Below, piece by piece: positions 47,211 to 58,865 of a stretch of DNA of 64,000 nucleotides. The DNA is taken from contig NC_134825.1 in assembly GCF_004210375.1 (NCBI RefSeq), positions 42,030,348 through 42,094,347 of the forward strand. The letters run 5' to 3'. Source of the stretch: Tachypleus tridentatus. Taxonomy: Eukaryota; Arthropoda; Merostomata; Xiphosura; Limulidae. The notes beneath the pieces are model-generated. The model saw only the letters and a program-made list of their open reading frames with translations. It did not search any database and had not been told where the DNA came from. How positions within the stretch are numbered: the stretch's first letter is position 1; each line of letters begins with the position of its first letter. The translations under genes and the position numbers were made by a program.

Positions 47211-47336
47211 AAATATATATGCAAAAACTGCTCGTTTGGGTTGAGAAAATATTTTACATAGAAGGTCGAAACGTTGTTCGCTCTTCTATGTAAAATATTT
47301 TCTCAACCCAAACGAGCCGTTTTTGCATATATATTT
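47211..47336. repeat. Near-perfect palindrome, 54-bp arms, 18-bp loop
   Basis: 47211-47264 and 47283-47336 are reverse complements with one mismatch. The loop contains cgaaacgttgttcg. The arm sequence (gcaaaaactgctcgtttggg) also occurs at 27857-27890 as a single copy, so the arms belong to a dispersed repeat, probably the terminal part of a Penelope-like element. Confidence 0.95.
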
Positions 47337-47370
47337 CCCTACAAGTGGGTTTCTCGACATCACTGATTGA
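47337..47370. repeat. Continuation of the palindrome's repeat family
   Basis: ctacaagtgggtttctcgac followed by atcactgat. Its reverse complement precedes the same arm at 27815-27850 (atcagtgatgacgagaaacc). Confidence 0.7.
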
Positions 47371-47409
47371 TAATAAAAGATACTTTTATGGCACATTTGT
47401 CGTAACCAA

Positions 47410-47625
47410 GCTTATTTTGAACTAACAGAACAGAGAGAGTAGCTAGTTAACAGCATCCACAACTAACACTTATTCTGGTTTTCTCTGACGCTATAGTGAA
47501 ATTTGATCATTCCTCTCACATCACGGTCTTGAAGTGCGATGCGCATTCCTCAGGCTACAAGACGCTAAAGTTGAGTCCTAAGACCCGCAATCTGGGCACG
47601 CTAACCACTAGGCCACGTCTGGTTT
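47410..47625 (-). mobile_element. SINE family D, best copy
   Basis: gagagtagctagttaacagc then atccacaactaacac. The head read on minus is accagacgtggcctagtggt / tagcgtgcccagattgcgg, a clear A box and anticodon arm. Confidence 0.8.
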
Positions 47626-49504
47626 TTATATAAAGTGGTAAACTTGTTATTCATTATAGTTAATTTTAGGTTACCGTACAAAATAAACGTCTACAAAACA
47701 TCGCAACATGCAAAGAAATACATTTTAAAAGTACTTTTATTTACTTTATTTACGAAAAAAAGATGTAATTTAAAAAAAATTCAAAGTATATTTAACATAC
47801 TTTAGTGATATTCAACATATAATTTTGAAACTTATAAAGGTCGACAGCCTAGATTTCATTTATTTTTCCAGTAACCTTTAAAAAGCTGTATTTAAATAAA
47901 TAAGCAACATGGAAGAACTTTCCACTTCATAATAGTCAACATGTTCTATTTAAATGAAAAAGTATATGATCGCTATAACAATCTATAACTAGTCTCATAT
48001 CAGCTAAGTCTGCAACTTTATATCATAACAATTAACCAGCATATCCATGGGTAACTTATACTTGAAAATATCAATACATCTCGTAAAGTGAATATGTTGC
48101 TAATAAAGAAAACTCTTATAGCACATTTGTTTAGCCGAACTTAATTTTGAGCTAATAAAAAAATATCACCACCATCTTATCGTCTGAGGAAAGCTTACTT
48201 GAATTTTAAAATTCTTCACACCGCAGTAGATTTAAACAAGGGTTATAGGAAGTAGATATACACTAGTATTATTTATCATAACAATGACTTGTATAAAACG
48301 TTCATATTTGAGAGTGGAGAAGGGTAAAACTGTTGTTTGAGTGATAATGTACTTGTAACTTTTAGTCAAAAAATAAGTCAGTTGTATGTAGACCAACTAA
48401 AATGTGACCTTTGAAATAGTGCTAATCGTATCGATCAAACGAACACAATATCATATATCAACAAAGTTGTAGCGATTAGAACAGATTGATTCATAAGTTT
48501 GGTACCATCGCTACTATCAACAATTTCGGCTGTAATTCCACTAACACCTCAATAGGTTCAGCGAGTTGAGTAGGTTTATGTTAGCTCTAATTTAATACAC
48601 TAAGCTAGCAATGTGGGATAATCATTATAAATGTAAAACTTAATAATAATAATGCTCAAATGATTTTAAACATTATAACTTATAATATTAACTTAACAGC
48701 TTTAAAAAGGTTTGACGTATGTTTGTCACTACTTACAAAACATATAAAAGCCAGCTATTCGCTCCTACAATCCTCACAGGTTATCAATAACAAAACCTGT
48801 TACATGAAATAAAGATCGTCAGTTGTATTTCGTCTATACTTCAGAAAATTTATTTTACAAGGTTCTCTTATAGAAATATGAAGCGATAAAATACTTCCAA
48901 GACATTTTTGTAACAATTAACGTTATAATTATAAGAACGTGCATCATAAACGTACTTTCCATTAAATATTCGTATAATGGTGAGAGAGAAGGCTATCCCG
49001 AAGTAAGCTGATTTGAGTTTTAGAATTTTTTCATACCACATTAAAATAATAAAAGCCTTATAGGACGAAAACGATACATTCGTATTATTTCTCATACAAA
49101 TGACTTGTATAAAAGGTTCGTATTTAAGAGTGAAGAAGGGTAAAGCTGTTGTTTGAGTGATAATATACAATTATGTTTTTATTTTAAACTTTGAAAAACA
49201 AACTCTAATATCACAAAAACTTTATGTTTAGTACGTTTGTAAAATTATCGTTTTTGTTTCTGATAGAATACAAACACATTAGTTTTTCTGATAAATGTAA
49301 AAACCTGCGTTTCATTTATATTTCTTCACATAGAAGTTCTCTCTATTTATTTCTATTTCCTTAATAATATAAGTTAATTCTCAAAACTACAATAAAAATT
49401 AGATTTACTTACTGTCTTCATCACAAGTCATATCACGTGCTTGTGACATAGTATTGAATAAAGGAGTAGCAAATACTAATATTGCCATTTATAAATAGTG
49501 CCTG
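47626..49504. other. AT-rich stretch, nothing recognised
   Basis: 48290-48400 and 49080-49180 share aatgacttgtataaaa-gttc, agagtg-agaagggtaaa-ctg and ttgtttgagtgataat. This pair of diverged copies of an unknown repeat lies about 800 bases apart. No gene. Confidence 0.5.
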
Positions 49505-49801
49505 TTAGTCGTATATAGTTAACATGATAGAATCTGGTTGTGGGTCACGCATCATGTGAGTTACCAAGTGGCTGACGTTCTCTGAAGACGTTAGACCCGT
49601 GTTGAATACGTTGTGACGTAATTTCTCAACCAGCCTATAGGTGAAATCTTGGATTTCTAGCGAACCAACGAAATGGTGGAATAAAAGAAGAGAGCGTATA
49701 ATGCCTAACTTGGTGTCGTGTAAAGATGAAAACCGTTCCCTTGCAAAACATATTATATCCAATTCTGTTAGCATACTTGAAGATATAATGCATTTCCACA
49801 A
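49505..49801 (-). CDS. Unrecognised open frame, 98 codons
   Basis: ATG 49801 to TAA 49505. The frame contains LHDTKLGIIRSLLLFHHFVG and EKLRHNVFNTGL. Its amphipathic, non-repetitive composition is more protein-like than most frames here, but there is no domain I can name. A single exon of a larger gene or chance are both possible. Confidence 0.22.
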   Translation of the reverse strand: MWKCIISSSMLTELDIICFARERFSSLHDTKLGIIRSLLLFHHFVGSLEIQDFTYRLVEKLRHNVFNTGLTSSENVSHLVTHMMRDPQPDSIMLTIYD

Positions 49802-50447
49802 GATGTAAAGTTATGTTTATCTGAAAGTGTTTTGTTTTTTCTTCAAGCCAACAGTAATAACGTAAGCTGTATCTATAACAATGACGTGACTTTTGGATAA
49901 TATGATAAATGATACGTACGTCTATGATATTGACCCATGTTTGCGATAAGTTAATGATCGATACTTATGTTTGACATTGACCTGGACCTGGGATAAGCTG
50001 ATAAGCATTAACCATGTCTACGACAGTAGCGTGAGTACTGGACAGGATAACATTTAACTTATGTGTTTATATCATTAACTTGTTTTACATGAGTAAGTGG
50101 TTTAAGAAATACTTTAAAAAGTTTTGTGGAATGTTTTTATTTATTTTTCATAGATTTGACAAAATTAATCTTATACAAATAGTTTTGCTAACCATTTCTA
50201 ATAAATCTGTGAATTTACTTTATCCAGTGTTTTTAATGTTTTTTTAAAAAAATTAGGATAATTAACCAATTTAATTTGATGTTTCTAAAGACAAAATTAT
50301 GATATTTTTTCTAGGTTATTTGATATTTATAAGATTACATCGTATGCTAGCTAATCGTTACTTATCTAATCATGTGGTTGGCAGATATCAAACGTTGTTA
50401 TAGTAACTTATACAATTTATAAAGTTTAATTGCTAATCGCTAATCTG
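49802..50447. other. AT-rich stretch, nothing recognised
   Basis: No coding frame or repeat. Confidence 0.5.
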
Positions 50448-50812
50448 CTTCCATTTTTCAGATATGGGGATGTCCTAATACGGTGGCAGGAAGTAGGGTT
50501 CAATTGTGGATCTTGTTGAGATAGTAAAAGTGCTTTTCAGCGGCTGCCATTTTTCAGAGATGTCCTTACACGGACTTTATGTGGAGGTAGGGATTCAGTT
50601 GTGAGTCTTGTTGAGAAGGTGGGTGTGCTGTTCATCGGCTGCCATCTCTCAGAGATGTCCTTATACGGACTTTATGTGGAGGTAGGGATTCAATTGTGAG
50701 TCTTGTTGAGAAAGTGGGTGTACTGTTCATCGGCTGCCATCTTCTCAGAGATGTCTTGTTATGAACTTAACGTGGAGGCAGGGATTCAAATGTGAATCTT
50801 ATTTGAAAATAG
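50448..50812. repeat. 95-bp tandem repeat, about 4 copies
   Basis: cggctgccat recurs at 50541, 50636 and 50731, and a diverged copy starts at about 50448. Copies two and three are the most alike. Confidence 0.9.
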
Positions 50813-50899
50813 AGGTGATGCCAGTTTGTTTCGGCGCGTAATACGTTTGGACATGGTACATATCCCATTGTTTCAGCATTCTTCTATTTTTTTATATTT

Positions 50900-51900
50900 T
50901 CTCCCCTTTTGTGATGGGCTATGGAGATAGTTTGAGATTACTAGCATCTTATATGTCTATCGCTTTCTTGAATTCTAAATTTTATAAAATTTTGTTTCTC
51001 CGCGTTATTGAAGTCAATATTTACACGAAATATTTCAAAGGGTGTATTTTCTATTCACTGGACCTTCAGATAACTGGGGAGCACAACATTCATGCTATGT
51101 ATTGAAAATATTATGTATCATCTGTATGTTTCCAGAAATACTACTGAACTAGAAGAATATGGCTAAGCAGCTGTCATTTTCGTATAGTGTATTTTTTGTT
51201 TGTCTTCTTCAGCTTATTTCTTCCTATATGTCAATGATATTCACTGTCAAAATAGATCTTTGTGATGTATTTTACCTCATTGTCTTTAGCATATTTTCAA
51301 CTACAAACTGGAAACTAAGCAGTCTATTACGTTTATCTTTATGCTGCTCTGTTTGATTGATCTATTGTCAAAATATTTATGAGCACTTGTAAGTTCCTGT
51401 GGCATATGAGTTATGTGTGTTAATAGCCATTACGTTTAAATCTAGGGGTTTGTTACCTTCTCTTTTGATTTTTAACTGTATAACATAACATTGGTAGATA
51501 GAGTGGTTCATAAATTCTGGAATGTTATCTGTAGTGTGTGACTACACATTATGGATGTATCGTCAACATACCTCAGCCAAATCCTGGGACTTAGATGAAC
51601 TGTTTTGATGGTGATATATTTTAAATGTTTCATGTAAAGGTCACTAAATACTGATAACAGAAGTAAATCCACGGCTAGGCCTTGTTGTTGCGAGTATTTA
51701 TCTTCAAATTGATATAGCTTGCGTAAACATAGAAGATTGCAAGTTTTATTATTATGGAGATTATCAGTTGGGTTCTTTAGTAAGCGATTATTTACAAGTT
51801 ATTGTGATAGTATTTCTAGCGTTTTAAGTGTCAATACGTTAATGAAGAGCCAGATAGATCAAAACAAATATTAAATTTTATAAGGTTGTTGTGATTATTT
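50900..51900 (-). pseudogene. Penelope-like reverse transcriptase relic
   Basis: Read on the minus strand, a broken frame gives YQFEDKYSQQQGLAVDLLLL (about 51725-51660), SVFSDLYMKHLKY, and then SPRIWLRYVDDTSIM with the polymerase box YVDD at 51559-51570. These match Penelope-like elements in order (typically GLAMGSPLSP...NLYME and W-x-RYVDDTF). Further on, at about 51440-51480, NKPLDLN...THNSY recalls the PFLDV and THNNY segment of the same enzymes. Stops and frameshifts are scattered and no GIY-YIG domain was recognised. Boundaries are approximate. The assignment to Penelope rather than another retroelement rests on this motif set. Confidence 0.75.
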
Positions 51901-51949
51901 TTATCATATCTGCGAGGTAGACTGAATAATTAACATGAAGGAATGTTTC

Positions 51950-52033
51950 ATCTCTTACAGGTGATGTATTTGTAAAACATCTAAGTGTATGTGTAGTAAG
52001 GGGAATTTCTAGAGTCAGTCAATAGACCAAGAG
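51950..52033. other. Spacer between the RT relic and the 72-bp array
   Basis: Nothing recognisable apart from the transition into the tandem array. Confidence 0.4.
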
Positions 52034-52606
52034 GGTAGCTTTGTTTGGAAAGATAGGGATTAATGTTTGTATCTATAGCATTAAACTGTTTTGTTAAACT
52101 TAAAGCTAGCTTTATTTGGAAAGATAGCGATTAATGTTTGTATCTATACCATTAAACTGTTTTATTAAACTAGAAGCTAGCTTTGTTTGGAAAGATAGAG
52201 ATTAATGTTTGTATCTATACCATTAAACTGTTTTGTTAAACTAAGAAGGTAGCTTTGTTTGGAAAGATAGGGATTAATGTTTGTATCTATACCATTAAAC
52301 TGTCTTATTAAACTAAGAAGGTAGCTTTGTTTGGAAAGATAGAGATTAATGTTTGTATCTATACCATTAAACTGTCTTCTTAAACTAAGAAGGTAGCTTT
52401 GTTTGGAAAGATAGTGATTACTGTTTGTATCCATGACATTAAACTGTTTTCTTAAACTAAGAGGGTAGCTTTGTTTGGAAAGATAGTGAGTAATGTTTGT
52501 ATCCATGACATTAAACTGTTTTGTTAAACTAAGAAGGTAGCTTTGTTTGGAAAGATAGAGATTACTGTTTGTATCCATGACATTAAACTGTTTTGTTAAA
52601 GTAAAC
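52034..52606. repeat. 72-bp tandem array, about 8 copies
   Basis: Units begin around gtagctttgtttggaaagat and run through ccattaaactgtt. A minus-strand frame of 155 codons (52177-52644) stays open because 72 is divisible by three. It reads a 24-residue repeat such as SLTKQFNVMDTN...LSKQSYLL. There is no signal peptide or recognisable domain. I treat it as a minisatellite with an incidental frame. Confidence 0.93.
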
Positions 52607-54023
52607 AATCTGAGAAAGAAAATAATATTTCCTGGAATTCCCATTTTTTATTTAATTCAATTTCAGAAATAAATATAAAATATATGGGTTTCTACACTGA
52701 CTCGAATAAACGTTATTATTCTCTGTATCATACTTTAGAGCTTAGGTTAGCGATATTTCTCTCTAACTCTGGTCTATTTAGGGTTTGAAGATCTCCTTAT
52801 AGCTTGTTTCAATTATGGTCAGATTATGTGATACTGATGAGGTTACAGCTAACAATCAGCACATCAGTAATTATTTAACCATTTTTTCTACACATGGATA
52901 TGAAAAATAAGCCAACTCCTATACAAAACACAGTATTACGTGTATTTACTGGTAAATTACAAAAATCACTTATCTTTCAATGGTAAAACCATCTATATAA
53001 CTCACAGTACAGAAAACGTTTTAAATATGCAGTGTTTTAAGCTATATATCAACATAAAATGGGAGAAGAAATAATGTAAATTTTTACTTTTAGTATTAGA
53101 AATTGCAAACTGGAATGTGCGTGAATAATTATAAATCTTGTGTATTTGAATAAATTTTATTTGTCGCTTTTTTCTACTAAACAGTAAAACTGTTCATAGA
53201 TTTTATAATGAAACAATACATATGGCGGTGTAATTAATATGGAACTATAACTTTACCAATTAATATTTTGTTCCAACAAATAGAACAAATACGTGGGAAG
53301 CTTTTCGTAATTATATCATGCTAGTTTTATCAAGCTTTACAGCTACGACGTTAACATATGACACAGATTGTTTCACGAAACCATGACCCCTAATTAAGTT
53401 AGAGAGGTATACATGACGGCTATAGAATACCTCCTATTGATCATCTCTGACCTATTCAGAAGTCGAACAGAACACATAAAACTATGAAAGACTGTTGTAA
53501 GAATGATTGGTATTTGCTACCACAAATAAAACAATGTTAAAGTTGAGCATCGCTGAACTGGTTTATATACTTCGCTATGACCATAGTCATGAAATTCAGT
53601 TTTATAACACGGAACAACATGGACACTGGAGTTCTAAATATATATTAGATAAGTTTATTTATTTAATTTGGGGATGATAAAAATGTTTCATATTTATATC
53701 AAAACGTCTAGATGAAAGTTGATGTTTTATAAACTGATATTAATATTACTGCTAGTTCCAAAAAAAACATTTTTCAATACTCAACGTAAATTAAAAGGAA
53801 AATAACGGGACAAACTCCTATCGAGATGCATAAAAAAAAAAACTACTTTTATATGTGAAGCGTGAATGCAGTCTTTATTCATTACACATTTTAAACTATT
53901 ATTGATTTCGAAGTGCAGGATCCTTTTAATTTCGTAACAAGCAGTTCTAGATTTTTTCTTTTTTAAATTTTTTTCTCAAACGAAATTATCATGAACTTTT
54001 AGTTTGTCTCATCTAGTTAAGTC
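52607..54023. other. AT-rich stretch, nothing recognised
   Basis: No coding frame of note. Confidence 0.55.
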
Positions 54024-54133
54024 TCCCGCTGGTACAGCGGTAAGTCTACAGATTTACAACGCTAAAATTAGGGGTTCGGTGGGCTCAGCAGATAGCGCGA
54101 TGTGGCTTTGCTATAAGAAACACACATACACAC
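54024..54133 (+). mobile_element. SINE family B, B box clipped
   Basis: ctggtacagcggtaagtcta is intact. ggggttcggtgggctcagca shows loss of the second half of the B box. catctagt on both sides is a probable duplication. Confidence 0.9.
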
Positions 54134-54404
54134 ATCTAGTGAAAACTATTTGTGTCTACAAGGGATTATACTGTGACTGATTTACTGGTATATATTTATT
54201 TTAATATCCATGTTTGTGTCAGTTAAATACATAGTTAGAAATATATATAACTTATATTGTTAAACCGATTTTGCGAAATTCCCGCCTATTCCTTAAAGTT
54301 GTAGAATGTTCTCGAGTGTAAGAATCAACAACATGTGTTTTATGAAATCACTAATGTATCTTTAGTATTGCTGGGCCAACTGATATTTCTAGAACTAAAT
54401 CTAA

Positions 54405-54985
54405 AAGTTTACAAACCGACGTGCCAAGAGACAGTTTATATTGTTGGTTTGCTACAGTTTGTATACTATAAACCTCAGAAGCTGTGATTGTGATTAAGAA
54501 TAATTAATCGGGAAACTATATACATTTGTTCAGGAAAGTTATAGATTTTGCACATTACAAATCGTTTAACTTCAGCGGGCTAGCATCGGACGTTAGTATT
54601 TAAAAAAAAAAAAGCATTACATAACTTAAGCAGTGAAGAATTTACGTGTGATTTGTGAAGAGCTAACTAGTTCCTCGTTAAGTAAATTATACCTATATAT
54701 ATGTATATATATATTTTTTTTAATTTTCGCGCAAAGCAAAAATGTCATTCTTGCGTCGCCCAGGAAACGGATCCGTGCCACCCACGTGTATCTATATCAA
54801 CTCAGAACTAATTTGCTTCTCCTGAATTCTCGATATCAAGAACGTTCTGGATCGGATAGAAGACTAGATGTTGGTCGTAAGTTTGTATAACTTTTGTATA
54901 TAACTCATTATTTGTAATAATTATTATTATAACTTGTACTATTGTTTGCACATACAAGTATATTTACGTTATATATTATATCACC
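54405..54985 (+). repeat. Dispersed repeat, copy 2
   Basis: Matches 43130-43640: gtgccaagagacagttt, tgtatactataaa, ggacgttagtattt, ggatagaagact, atttgtaataattat. A (ta)n tract near 54695-54720 interrupts it. Confidence 0.65.
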
Positions 54986-56595
54986 AATGCTTTTAATAAA
55001 AAATACCCATTTAATCAACGGAGATTGTAAATTGAGATATTTATTTTTCCTTTTTTTTTGTATATAAATTTCATATTATAGTTTCACTAGATAGACTTTA
55101 TTATTACAGTTATACTTTGTTGCTAAGCAACATGACCTAAAAGTTATTGTTGGAAGACTGGCTTTTCTATACATTATAAGTTATTAATCTGATTTTTTTC
55201 CAATAATTATTTTATGAATACGTCACGACTTCATTTCATGAATGATCTCACTTTTGATGAGCTCACAAAGGAATTTATCGACCTTTGACTACTTCGACCA
55301 CTCGCTTCTGCCCCTTTGTTAGTCAAACTTGATTCAGCAAAATTTGTTTATTTCAGTTAGCTATGAAATGTGAGGTTAGGGTACATTATAGGGTGGAGGT
55401 AGTAGTACTTGTCTGTCGTTTTTCACAGTCAATATGCAAGTCTGTATAATAAGGTTCACGTGTGTCACGTAACTCACCCTAAGCCTCTGGTTGCACCATC
55501 ATTTAAATGGCACCAAAGAATCGTCTTGGTTCCAAGGTTTGCACAAAGAAAAAACTTTTCACCTAACCACTTAGAAAATTTGAGTATTTCGCGAAAATAC
55601 TTTCACAGAGAGTCTCCGAAAGCGGCCCTCAAATTTGATTTACATTAGAGCACGTAAATAAGTAGACCTACTAATTACTGTTCATAATTAGGTTAAATAA
55701 ATGAAATTTGTGTTATATCAGTGATGATGATCGAACTAGAAAAGTGTACAATTGTAGTTCATTTATTAATTTGCATCATAGGAACCCTGTAAATGTGCAC
55801 CGTAAGCTCCCAGGTTCAATAGTTAAAATTATTTTTCTGCCAACAAGCAAATAATATGTATGATTGAAAACATAGTTTGCAAACGATTCGTCAAGTATAA
55901 AGATGATCAATAACAATAACAAGCCAGCGATAAGTATAGAACAATGTTGTTCCAAGATTAATCAAACACATCAGTGTTTTATTAAATTATACAGCTGTTT
56001 GGAAGTGATCTGAAATATTCAAAATTCTACAAAAGGAAACATAACTGTTGAGTTTAATAGACATAAAAGTTTATATTAAAAATGAAAGAAAGTAGGAAAT
56101 TGAAAAAGAACAACAAAGTAGCGAATAATAAGTACGAGTAGAAACAACAAAATATCTAGTACCTGTAATTAGGCCTAATCCTACTGTCTTATGGCAAGTA
56201 TAATTACGATAATGCTTCGTCACCTTGTAAAAGGCATTCACACCATTACAACTATTAATGTGATAAACAATGTTAGTGGTCCGACCAACGCTGTATTTGT
56301 TGTACCCCAGCCGGCCGGAAAAGCTCTGAACTGAGCGAAAAGCGTCATGGGCAGTGGACATAGGGATTAAAGTGTTGTAAGAATACTATAATTATACACG
56401 CTTCTCATTTTTGAAACTTCTTAAGGGACTAGATAAAGAGAGTAATGTTTTAATATATAATAGGTCTAAATATAATGACAAGTATTACTATCTAATATTT
56501 GAAATATAAAATAAATTAAAATACTGCTTGAAAATGTGTTTGGAAGAAATAACTGCTAGTTCCTATTGTTGAGCCAAAAATGTTTGATTTCTTTG
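54986..56595. other. No gene recognised
   Basis: The frames at 55409-55648 and 56071-56361 lack domains. Confidence 0.45.
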
Positions 56596-57000
56596 TTTGT
56601 TTGTTTTTTGAATTTCGCGCAAAGCTACACAAGGGCTATCTGCGCTAGCCGTTCCTAATTTAGTAGTGTAAGATTAAAGAGAAGACAGCTTGTCGTCACC
56701 ATCCAACGCCAACTCTTGGGCTACTCTTTTACCTTCCCCTGCTGGTACAGCAGTAAATCTACGGATTTACAACACTAAAATCAGGGGTTCGATCCCTCTC
56801 GGTGGACTCAGCAGTTAATCAGATGTGGCTTTGCTATAAAAAAAATACACATACTCTTTTACCAACGAATAGTGGGATTGACCGCTACATATAATAACGC
56901 CCCCACGACTGAAAGGGCAACCATGTTGATGTGACGGGGATTCGAGCCCGCGACCCTCAGATTACGAGTGAGTGTCTTAACCACCTGGCCATGCCGGGCC
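56596..57000 (-). mobile_element. SINE family A, split by a nested family-B SINE
   Basis: Tail and central domain at 56596-56733, then an insertion, then the rest (56853-57000) ending catgccgggcc. aatgtttga just outside both ends (about 56579 and 57004) is its own duplication. Confidence 0.96.
56734..56852 (+). mobile_element. SINE family B nested in a family-A SINE
   Basis: Complete B copy bounded by actcttttacc at 56723-56733 and 56853-56863, i.e. the host SINE sequence was duplicated on insertion. It shows that B was active after this A copy inserted. Confidence 0.97.
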
Positions 57001-57516
57001 TATAATGTTTGAGAAACAGAGGAATGACACAATAGCTAAGAAAAAGTTTTCGCCTGGAACATGTGTGTGTTTTCAATCTCACATCAATTTACTCCATTCT
57101 TTATGCAGCACTTTATTTTGACTGCAACATCAAATACAAGTTTAAAAATTTGTCAGTCAATACTTTTTTTTTTTCAGAAAAACTAGCTTGAGTAAACAAA
57201 ACTGTGTAAGAAGTATAGGACATGTCACGAAAACTTAGCCATCGATATATGCTACATTTACGTGTTCAACATATTAATATTAAGTAGTAACTTATATTCA
57301 GTAACTCTTAGTTATCACATAAATTCAAGCTCTTAATCACTTTCTCGAATCTTCTGATTTATTTAAAGCTGGAATTGTACATCCGAAACTCATCACAATG
57401 TGTGAAGACAAGTTACAAGTGTAAAGTCTTAACGTTTTTAACGACATTTTGCTCAAGAATAGTTAGTAGCAGAATAAGTGATTTTTGAACGGTATTTCTA
57501 TATATTAAGTAGCTTA

Positions 57517-57561
57517 AAATATAATATAATATAATATAATATAATATAATATAATATAATA
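57517..57561. repeat. (ATAAT)n microsatellite, about 9 units
   Basis: Uninterrupted pentanucleotide run. Confidence 0.97.
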
Positions 57562-57650
57562 CTATTTGTTGTTCTTCTTGTTCTATAGGAACATAAATTA
57601 CATTAATTGACATTAAATACTAAATCCCCTTATGTTAACCAAATGACAAT

Positions 57651-57930
57651 TTTTATTTGTTTGTTTTTGAATATCGCGCAAAGATACTCGAGGGCTATCT
57701 GCCCTAGCTGTCCCTAATTTAGCAGTGTAAGACTAGAGAGAAGGCAACTAGTCATAACCACCTACCGCCAACTCTTGGGATATTCCTTTACCAATGAATA
57801 GTGGGATTGACCGTACCATTATAACGCCCCCACGGCTAAAAGGGCAAGCACGTTTGGTGCGACGAGGATTCGAACTCGCGACCCTCGGATTACAAGTCGA
57901 AAGCCTTAACCCACCTGGCCATGCCTAGCC
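57651..57930 (-). mobile_element. SINE family A, full length
   Basis: 15-base duplication with one mismatch: taaccaaatgacaat (57636-57650) and taaccaactgacaat (57931-57945). Confidence 0.96.
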
Positions 57931-57962
57931 TAACCAACTGACAATAATGATATTGAGTCAGT

Positions 57963-58232
57963 TATAGCCAGGTGGTTAGGGCACTGAACTCATAATTTGA
58001 GGATCGCAGGATCGAATCCCCGTCACACCAAATATGCTCGCCCTTTCAGCCTTGGGGGCGTTATAATGTTACGGTCAATCCCAGTATTCGTTGGTAAAAG
58101 AGTAGCCGAAGAGTTAGCGGTGGCTGGTAATGACTAGCTGCCTTCCCTCTAATGTTACACTGGTAAATTAGGGACGGCTAGCGCAGATAGCCATCGTGTA
58201 GCTTTTCGCGAAATTCATAAACAAACAAACGA
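57963..58232 (+). mobile_element. SINE family A, opposite orientation to its neighbour
   Basis: Begins agttatagccaggtggttag (the first head bases are replaced) and ends cataaacaaacaaacg. Confidence 0.94.
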
Positions 58233-58360
58233 ACTATAGCATAGAACATACACAATTATTATGTGGAGTATATCTGCTATATAGGGTTTTAGAAATATCT
58301 AAGTAAAAGAACCTTATATTATTGGAATCAGTGTTTAATGACTTTTTGAAAAGTGCATCC

Positions 58361-58480
58361 TGGTATAGCGGTAGGCATATGGATTCACAACGTTAAAATC
58401 AGGGATTCGATTTCTCTTGGTGGACTCAGCAGATAACCCGATTTGGCTTTGCTATAAGAAAAAAAAACACACACACACTT
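58361..58480 (+). mobile_element. SINE family B
   Basis: ctggtatagcggtaggcata, gggattcgatttctcttggt, then an aaaaaaaaacacacacacac tail. Confidence 0.92.
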
Positions 58481-58568
58481 ATTATAAAATAAATAAATGA
58501 ACATTAGGACAATCATTATTGAAGATTTTTCATGTATTGGTCTTTCCATGAAAATTGTTTTACTGAGT

Positions 58569-58852
58569 TTTGTTTGTTTGTTTGTTTTTTGGAATTTCGC
58601 ACAAAGCTACTCGAGGGCAATCTGTGCTAGCCATCCCTAATTTAGCAGTGTAAGACTAGAGGGAAGGCAGCTAGTCATCACCACCCACCGCCAACTCTTG
58701 GGTTACTCTTGTACCAACGAATAGTGGGATTGACCGTCACATTATAACGCCCCCACGGCTGGGAGGGCGAGCATGTTTAGCGCGACACAGGCACGAACCC
58801 GCGACCCTCGTATTACGAGTCGCACGCCTTACGCGCTCGGCCATGCCAGGCC
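58569..58852 (-). mobile_element. SINE family A, full length with perfect duplication
   Basis: tgttttactgagt at 58556-58568 and 58853-58865 (13 bases, exact). Confidence 0.97.
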
Positions 58853-58865
58853 TGTTTTACTGAGT

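Noticed and set aside
49505-49801. Nuclear-receptor ligand-binding-domain fragment
   Set aside because: A faint helical resemblance only; none of the signature residues could be placed, so no name was given.
52177-52644. 155-codon minus-strand ORF with 24-residue repeats as a structural protein gene
   Set aside because: It coincides with a 72-bp tandem array; a unit divisible by three keeps a frame open without selection. No signal peptide or flanking exon is seen.
43130-54985. The two similar segments at 43 and 54 kb as the paired LTRs of one 11-kb retrotransposon
   Set aside because: No gag-pol frames, primer-binding site or polypurine tract lie between them, and SINEs, a palindrome and tandem arrays fill the interval.
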